A DNA stretch of 64,000 bases. Origin: Stichopus chloronotus. Taxonomy: Eukaryota; Echinodermata; Holothuroidea; Aspidochirotida; Stichopodidae. Location: NCBI GenBank assembly GCA_021234535.1, contig CM037837.1:10906636-10970635 (forward strand), given 5' to 3'. Below are positions 59,043 through 64,000 of this stretch, one piece after another. Below the pieces are notes generated by a model, which was not told where the DNA came from, ran no database searches, and was given only the letters and a program-made list of their open reading frames with translations. The position numbers were made by a program, and so were the translations under genes. The number at the start of each line of letters is the position of its first letter. The stretch's first letter is position 1.

Positions 59043-61830
59043 ATGAGTAATCTTATTAGTATTTGTTCTTTTAATGCTCGGGGTATAAGAGATTTCAAGA
59101 AACGAAGAAAATTATTCCTTTACCTACATATGCATAATTATGATATTTCTTTTTTGCAAGAAACGCATTCAACCCCAAGCGATTGCCAATATTGGTCTAA
59201 TGAGAGGGGAGGCAGGGTATTTTTTTTCTCATGGAACTAACAAGAGTAAAGGAGTTCCAATACTATTTAGGCCTTCCCTCTATATTATGGTAAAAAAGGA
59301 TGTTGTGGATATGGAAGGTAGATGATTTATTCTACAGTTATTAATTAATAATCAAGATCTCACTCTCATAAATATCTATGGTCCGAATACAGACACTAGA
59401 GAGATTTTTATTAAAATTGCTGGTCATTTGAACTCCCTCCAGTTAGGTACAATTATTTGGGGAGGAGATTTTAATTTTGTTTGGGACCTTGCTCTCGATA
59501 AAATTGGGGGGCAGTATAGAACAAATTTCAACGCCCGTTCTGAAGTGTTGAAATTGTCGGAGCTGTTGGATTTAATTGATATTTGGCGGGAATTAAATCC
59601 TTTGTCTAGTAAGTTTACTTGGCATTCGAATGTCGACACAAAAATTCATTGCAGGCTTGATTTCTTTTTGATTTCAAGACATCTGAAAACTAGTACTTTT
59701 AAAGCTAATATTGTTCCCATTTTTGGTTCTGACCACTCTAGTGTAATTTTAGTTTTAAATCTTGGTATCAAAAGAGGTCGGGGAAGCTGGAAATGAAATA
59801 CGTCGTTTCTGATAGATCAAGAATATATCAACCTTATCAAGCAGGTAATTGCCGATACAATTAGAGACTTCTCGTTCCATTCCACATCCAATCCCAGCTT
59901 ACTATGGGAGGACTATTAAAGTAAACATCCGCACCAACTCTATTGCTTATTCTGTTCATAAATCAAAACAGCGTTATACAAAAGAGCGAAAAATCATAGA
60001 GGATATTGCGTTTTTGGAACAGGACTATGCGAATAGCCCTTCCGAAGCAACCAAATTAAGGTTAGATGAAGCACGTCATGAGCTCGAACATTTTTTATGA
60101 CTATAAATTAAAGGGGATTGTTGTTAGGTCACGTGCTAGATGGGTGGAGAAGGGAGAAAAAAAGTTCGGATTACTTTTTGAATTTAGAAAACCGTAATAA
60201 AATAAGCCATTCTATAAATAAAATTATTAGTGACAGCGGTAAGGTTATTACTGATATGGAACTTATTTTAAAGGAAGCCACTATGTTTTACAGCAATTTA
60301 TACACCAAAGATCATAGTGTTGATTCGGCTTCTCTGAATAATAATGATTTTAATCATATTAAATTGTCCAATGAACAAAGGAGCGCTTGTGAAGGAGAGT
60401 TAACATTATAGGAGTGTACTCGTACTTTGCTTTCTTTACCACTGAACAAGTCACCAGGTTCGGATGGGCTCCCTTCCGAGTTTTACAAGGTTTTTTGGGA
60501 TGACATTGGCAATATCGTTGTAGATTCTTTTAATTATGCCTTCAGACATAGGTTTGTTTCTGATGAACAGGGGAGGGCAATTATTACCTTACTTCCTAAA
60601 GCTTCAAAGACCCCCAAAGAATTAGAGTACCTTAAAAGTTGGAGACCTATTGCCCTTTTAAACATAGACTATAAGATTGCTTCCAAAAGTATAGCATTTC
60701 GTATTAAACAAAATTTTACAGATTTAATTAGCCCGGAGCAGACAGGTTTTCTTAAGGGACGATATATAGGAGAGAATATCAGAATTATTTTGGATATTAT
60801 TTCCTATTGCAAGGATAAGAATATTCCTGGTGCTTTGCTTCTCGTGGATTTTGAGAAGGCTTTTGATAAGTTGGATTGGGAGTTTATTCAGGATGCTCTT
60901 GCATTTTTTAATTTTGGTCCGGAGTTGAAGCAATGGGTTAGAACTTTTTATGGGAACGTTAGTTCTTGTATAATTAACAACGGTTTTATTTCCAGTTATT
61001 TCAAGGTTTCTCGTGGGGTGAGACAAGGGTGCCCACTTAGTCCTTATTTATTTATCATATGTAGTGAAATTTTTACTACTATGATTAAACAAAATGTTCA
61101 CATCAACGGTATTAAAGTTGGCACTAGTAACTTCAAAATTTCTCAGTGTGCTGACGATAGTGTCATTATAACTGATGGTAGTAAAGATACGTTTACGGAA
61201 ATTATCCAAGTTTTATCAACCTTTTCCAAATGCTCGGGTTTGCAAGTTAATACGAGCAAGTCATATATTTTTCCAATGGGCTCTCTAGTTTCTGATTACC
61301 CAGGCTATTTTAAAGAATTCAATTTTCATGTTACATATGGTCCAGTTAATTATCTCGGTATTACATTTACGCACCATGCGGAAGACTTCTTCCGATTAAA
61401 TTGCACGCCAAAGCTCTCCCGCATAAAGAATCTTATTTATCAATGGTCGAAGAGAGATTTGACTCCGATAGGTAAAGTTACTATTATCAAAAGTTTTGCT
61501 GTATCCCAATTGGTGTATGTTCTTTCAGTGTTGCCGAGTCCTCCCCTTGATTACCTTCACAAGATAAATAAACTGTTTCACAAATTCATTTGGAACAATA
61601 AGCCAGATAAAATAAAAAGAAGTGTTCTATTAAATAAAAAACATGATGGAGGGCTACGCATGATTGATATTGCCTTGTTCGCTGTAAGCTTAAAAACTTC
61701 TTGGGTTTAAATGTATCTTGATGATAATCCTAGACAGTGGAAGCACCTGTTTGATTATTACCTGAAGGCATATGGTGGTAAGTTCTTGTTTAATTGTAAT
61801 TTTCAGATCGCAGATGTTAATAATTTCTCC
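59043..61830 (+). pseudogene. L1-type ORF2, endonuclease and reverse transcriptase, broken
   Basis: ATG at 59043 gives NLISICSFNARGIRDFKKR and SFLQETHS (endonuclease). A shift near 59225, then TGA at 59322, TGA at 59794, TAG at 60409 and TAA at 61708 break the frame, along with further shifts between 59800 and 60120. Endonuclease motifs INIYGPN, GGDFN, RLDFFL and GSDHS are visible. The RT part (60427-61710, 427 codons open) has NKSPGSDGLPSEFYK, LLVDFEKAFDKLDW, RQGCPLSPYLF and QCADDSVI. The usual aromatic residue before ADD is Cys here. Confidence 0.85.
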
Positions 61831-61844
61831 ACAAATACTTTTCT
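61831..61844. repeat. Target-site duplication, right copy
   Basis: ACAAATACTTTTCT, identical to 56627-56640. The host LINE continues directly after it. Confidence 0.85.
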
Positions 61845-63950
61845 GATATTCTTTTACAAAAAAAATTAATGGTTGTTGCCCTAAAACGAAGCTAAAGCGT
61901 AAAGTAAACTGTGACAAGTCACCATGAATTACAAGTGCGATTTTGAACTCAATCAAACATAAGCGTAAGTTGTATTCGAGATACAGTATGTCCAACGCCC
62001 AAAGCCAACAAACAAATTACTCTATGTTAATTTATAAGAATACGCTGAGTAAAGTGAGACAAAGAGAGTATATTATAAAAATCTTGTCAATTGTAATAAA
62101 AATAATTTAAGGTGAATGTGGAAATTATCAACAAAATTCTCCATATCAATAAAAAGTCTCAATGTCACAAGTTTTTCAGAAATGGTCAAGACGTAACAGC
62201 ATACAAAAGCAAAATTGCCAATGGCTTCAGCTCTTGTTTTTGTTCTGTAGCCAAAGGATCAGCTGATAAAATTCTTGATGGTTTGTATTCTCCACTACGT
62301 CATATCTATAGTAACATTTAAAGTCCTTTTGTTGTGTCTCCAACAAATGTTAATAAGGTACGACTTGTTTTAATAAAGCTAAAAAACGGTAAAAGTCCTG
62401 GTCACGACAACATAAATAACTATGTCCTTAAATATATTGTTGATACTCTATTACAACCCTTAACTCCCATAATTAGCATGTCTTTTTTTTGGAAGGTATT
62501 TTTGTGCATTGAAAATTTCTAAGATTGTTCCAATTTTCAAGGGTGGGGGTCCCAAATATTTTCCAACTGAAGACTTTTTTTCATTGTTACTGTCAATATC
62601 GAAAATTGAGCGACCCGTGCATAACAGGTTGTACAGATTTATAATCAAACATTACACAATTACTCTCTTATTAAAATTACTGTAGTTATATGACCGCCTT
62701 ATATCTAATAGATAATATGTCCACTGGTTTAGATGACACGCTAACTACCGCCGCTGTTTTCATTGGTTTGTCAAAAGCATTTAACACTATTGATCACGAT
62801 ATTCTATGAGAAAGTTATATGCCTACGGCATTCGGGGTGTGACACATAACTGGTGCAACAGTAACCTTGAAAATCGTCAGCGATATGTTTGGTTTGATGA
62901 TTATTCTTCTAAAATTTCATTCAATAGCATAAGTGTTTCAAGGCTCAATACTAGGACCTTTGCTCTTTATACTTTATGTAAATACCACACACAAATCTAG
63001 CAGAAAATCAAACTACATATTATTTGCAGATCACACTACAATTTTCTATCAAAACAAAAATCTCACTGATACTCTAGATGATGTTACGAATGGATGCCAC
63101 TGTATATCAGACTGGCTTAAAACAAATAAATTGTCTCTGAATATGAAGAGAACAAAGTTAATGATTTTTATGTAACAAAGTACGGGATAAGAAGTATATA
63201 AATATTTTCCTGGATGGGCAAGGGATTAATGCATCACATCGTACCATTTTCCTTGGTGTAACAATTGATGATAAATTGAACTGGGTGGAACACCTTGCTA
63301 AAGTTAGAAATGAAATTTCCAAAGTATATGGCATTATAAATCGACTGAGATATGAACTACCCCGAGAGGCACTGTTAATTGTGTATAACACACTGGTGCA
63401 TCACCATTTAAACTATAGTCTTCTAGTGTGGGGGCATACTCACAAAAAATGTCTTGAGAGTTTACAAAAACTGCAAAAGAGCATTGTTCGTAATGATTGT
63501 AACGTCATTGCTCTAGTCCTCTTCTTAAGGAACTCAAAATCCTTTCTATTTTTGACACGTATGATTATGATCTTGGAATATTTATGAGCAGGTTACATCA
63601 TAATGCACTTCGGGACGTTTCAATCCTTTTTCCAACCAATGCAGATTTTCATACATACAATACACGCAATAAGGCAATCCTGAGTTCACCCTTATTCTAG
63701 AACTAAGCAAAACCAAAACCAAATTCGTAGCACTGGTGCCCAGAATTCACTGCATCACAAAATGAAACAAGTTTCTTAGCTAAACGTGTTCCAGAAAATT
63801 AAACAACATCTGCTTAAAAGATATCACTAGTTTCTTCTTGTGCTTTTACTTTAATTTATGATATTATAATGAGGGTTTTGCATTTTGCCTACTTTCTCTT
63901 ATTTTTTCTCTAGGCTTAGTTTCTTTTGTGTTCCTCTTCTTTTTTTTTCA
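61845..63950 (+). pseudogene. Jockey/CR1-like reverse transcriptase fragment
   Basis: In several broken frames: NKILHINKKSQCHKFF, LKNGKSPGHDNINNYVLKY, PIFKGGGPKYF, KAFNTIDHDIL, FQGSILGPLLFILYVNT, LFADHTTIFYQ, WLKTNKLSLNMKRTK and NTLVHHHLNYSLLVWG, which follow RT motifs in order up to the C-terminal part. The catalytic F/YADD reads FADH. It probably ends near 63950 in T-rich sequence. Confidence 0.8.
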
Positions 63951-64000
63951 AGGGACTCGAAAAGTATTCACTTGACTTCCTCTGGTCCTTCCACTCCCAA

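Larger units (their letters stand above)
56641..61830 (+). mobile_element. L1-type LINE with inverted 3' part (5.19 kb)
   Basis: One insertion bounded by a 14-bp duplication. 57716-61830 runs on the plus strand: 5' UTR, ORF1, most of ORF2. 56641-57715 runs on the minus strand: the rest of ORF2, 3' UTR with AATAAA and an A-rich tail (AAAAAAGAAA) next to the left duplication. ORF2 on the plus strand ends at FQIADVNNFS and the minus part begins at about FLSNIFIKEVCQAW, so the two parts abut in the protein. This arrangement fits 5' inversion by twin priming. Stops and shifts in ORF2 show it is inactive. Confidence 0.82.
55720..63950 (+). mobile_element. Old Jockey/CR1-like LINE, split by an L1-type LINE
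   Basis: Endonuclease-side sequence (about 55790-56626) and reverse-transcriptase side (61845 on) are two parts of one element. The linker reads IERLRTELCTVGWS to YYKYFS on the left and CCPKTKLKRKVN, CDKSP*ITSAILNSIKHKRK on the right, so the protein continues across the insert. The 3' end shows NTRNKA and IRSTGAQNS, like the SIRYQGP end of such elements. Many stops and frameshifts show it is long dead. Limits are approximate. Confidence 0.8.

Overview
The window is AT-rich, intron-rich animal DNA. It carries a very large plus-strand gene with short phase-1 exons, LINE retrotransposons, a DNA transposon with long inverted ends, microsatellites and many diverged tandem repeats. HYR (hyalin repeat), CUB, LDL-receptor-type YWTD propeller and EGF modules together point to a marine invertebrate deuterostome, most likely an echinoderm. 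This is an inference from gene content and is not proven. I saw no bacterial features, CRISPR, tRNA or rRNA.

Layout. 1-3.7 kb: a degraded copy of parts of the main gene (two relic propeller exons and their introns). 5.6-8.4 kb: relic HYR and CUB exons of the same family on the minus strand. 11.15-13.26 kb: a 2.1 kb DNA transposon with about 210-bp terminal inverted repeats and a broken gene whose product has a nuclease-like Asp motif and a Cys-rich CXC C-terminus. 18.4-51.8 kb: the main gene, which I model with 32 exons and about 2,290 residues. Its order is signal peptide; [CUB - YWTD propeller - short EGF - HYR] twice; a tandem array of 14 cysteine-rich HYR exons, nearly all exactly 249 bp; a Ser/Thr-rich stalk; one membrane span; and a short cytoplasmic tail. 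55.7-63.95 kb: an old Jockey/CR1-like LINE split by a 5.19-kb L1-type LINE, which is flanked by a 14-bp target-site duplication and has its 3' part inverted relative to its 5' part.

The main gene reads as a type I cell-surface receptor or adhesion protein. Its array exons all start and end in phase 1, so copies can be gained, lost or skipped without breaking the frame. Neighbouring copies and their introns are almost identical, one 891-bp unit is freshly duplicated, and decayed copies lie between the intact ones. This is the signature of birth-and-death evolution.

Four defects need checking against reads or RNA: a frameshift in each of two module exons, a frameshift in array copy 10, and a CT in place of the GT donor after array copy 1. 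They could be assembly errors, allelic variants, alternative splicing or early decay. All exon limits were set by eye from splice signals, reading frame and comparison between copies.
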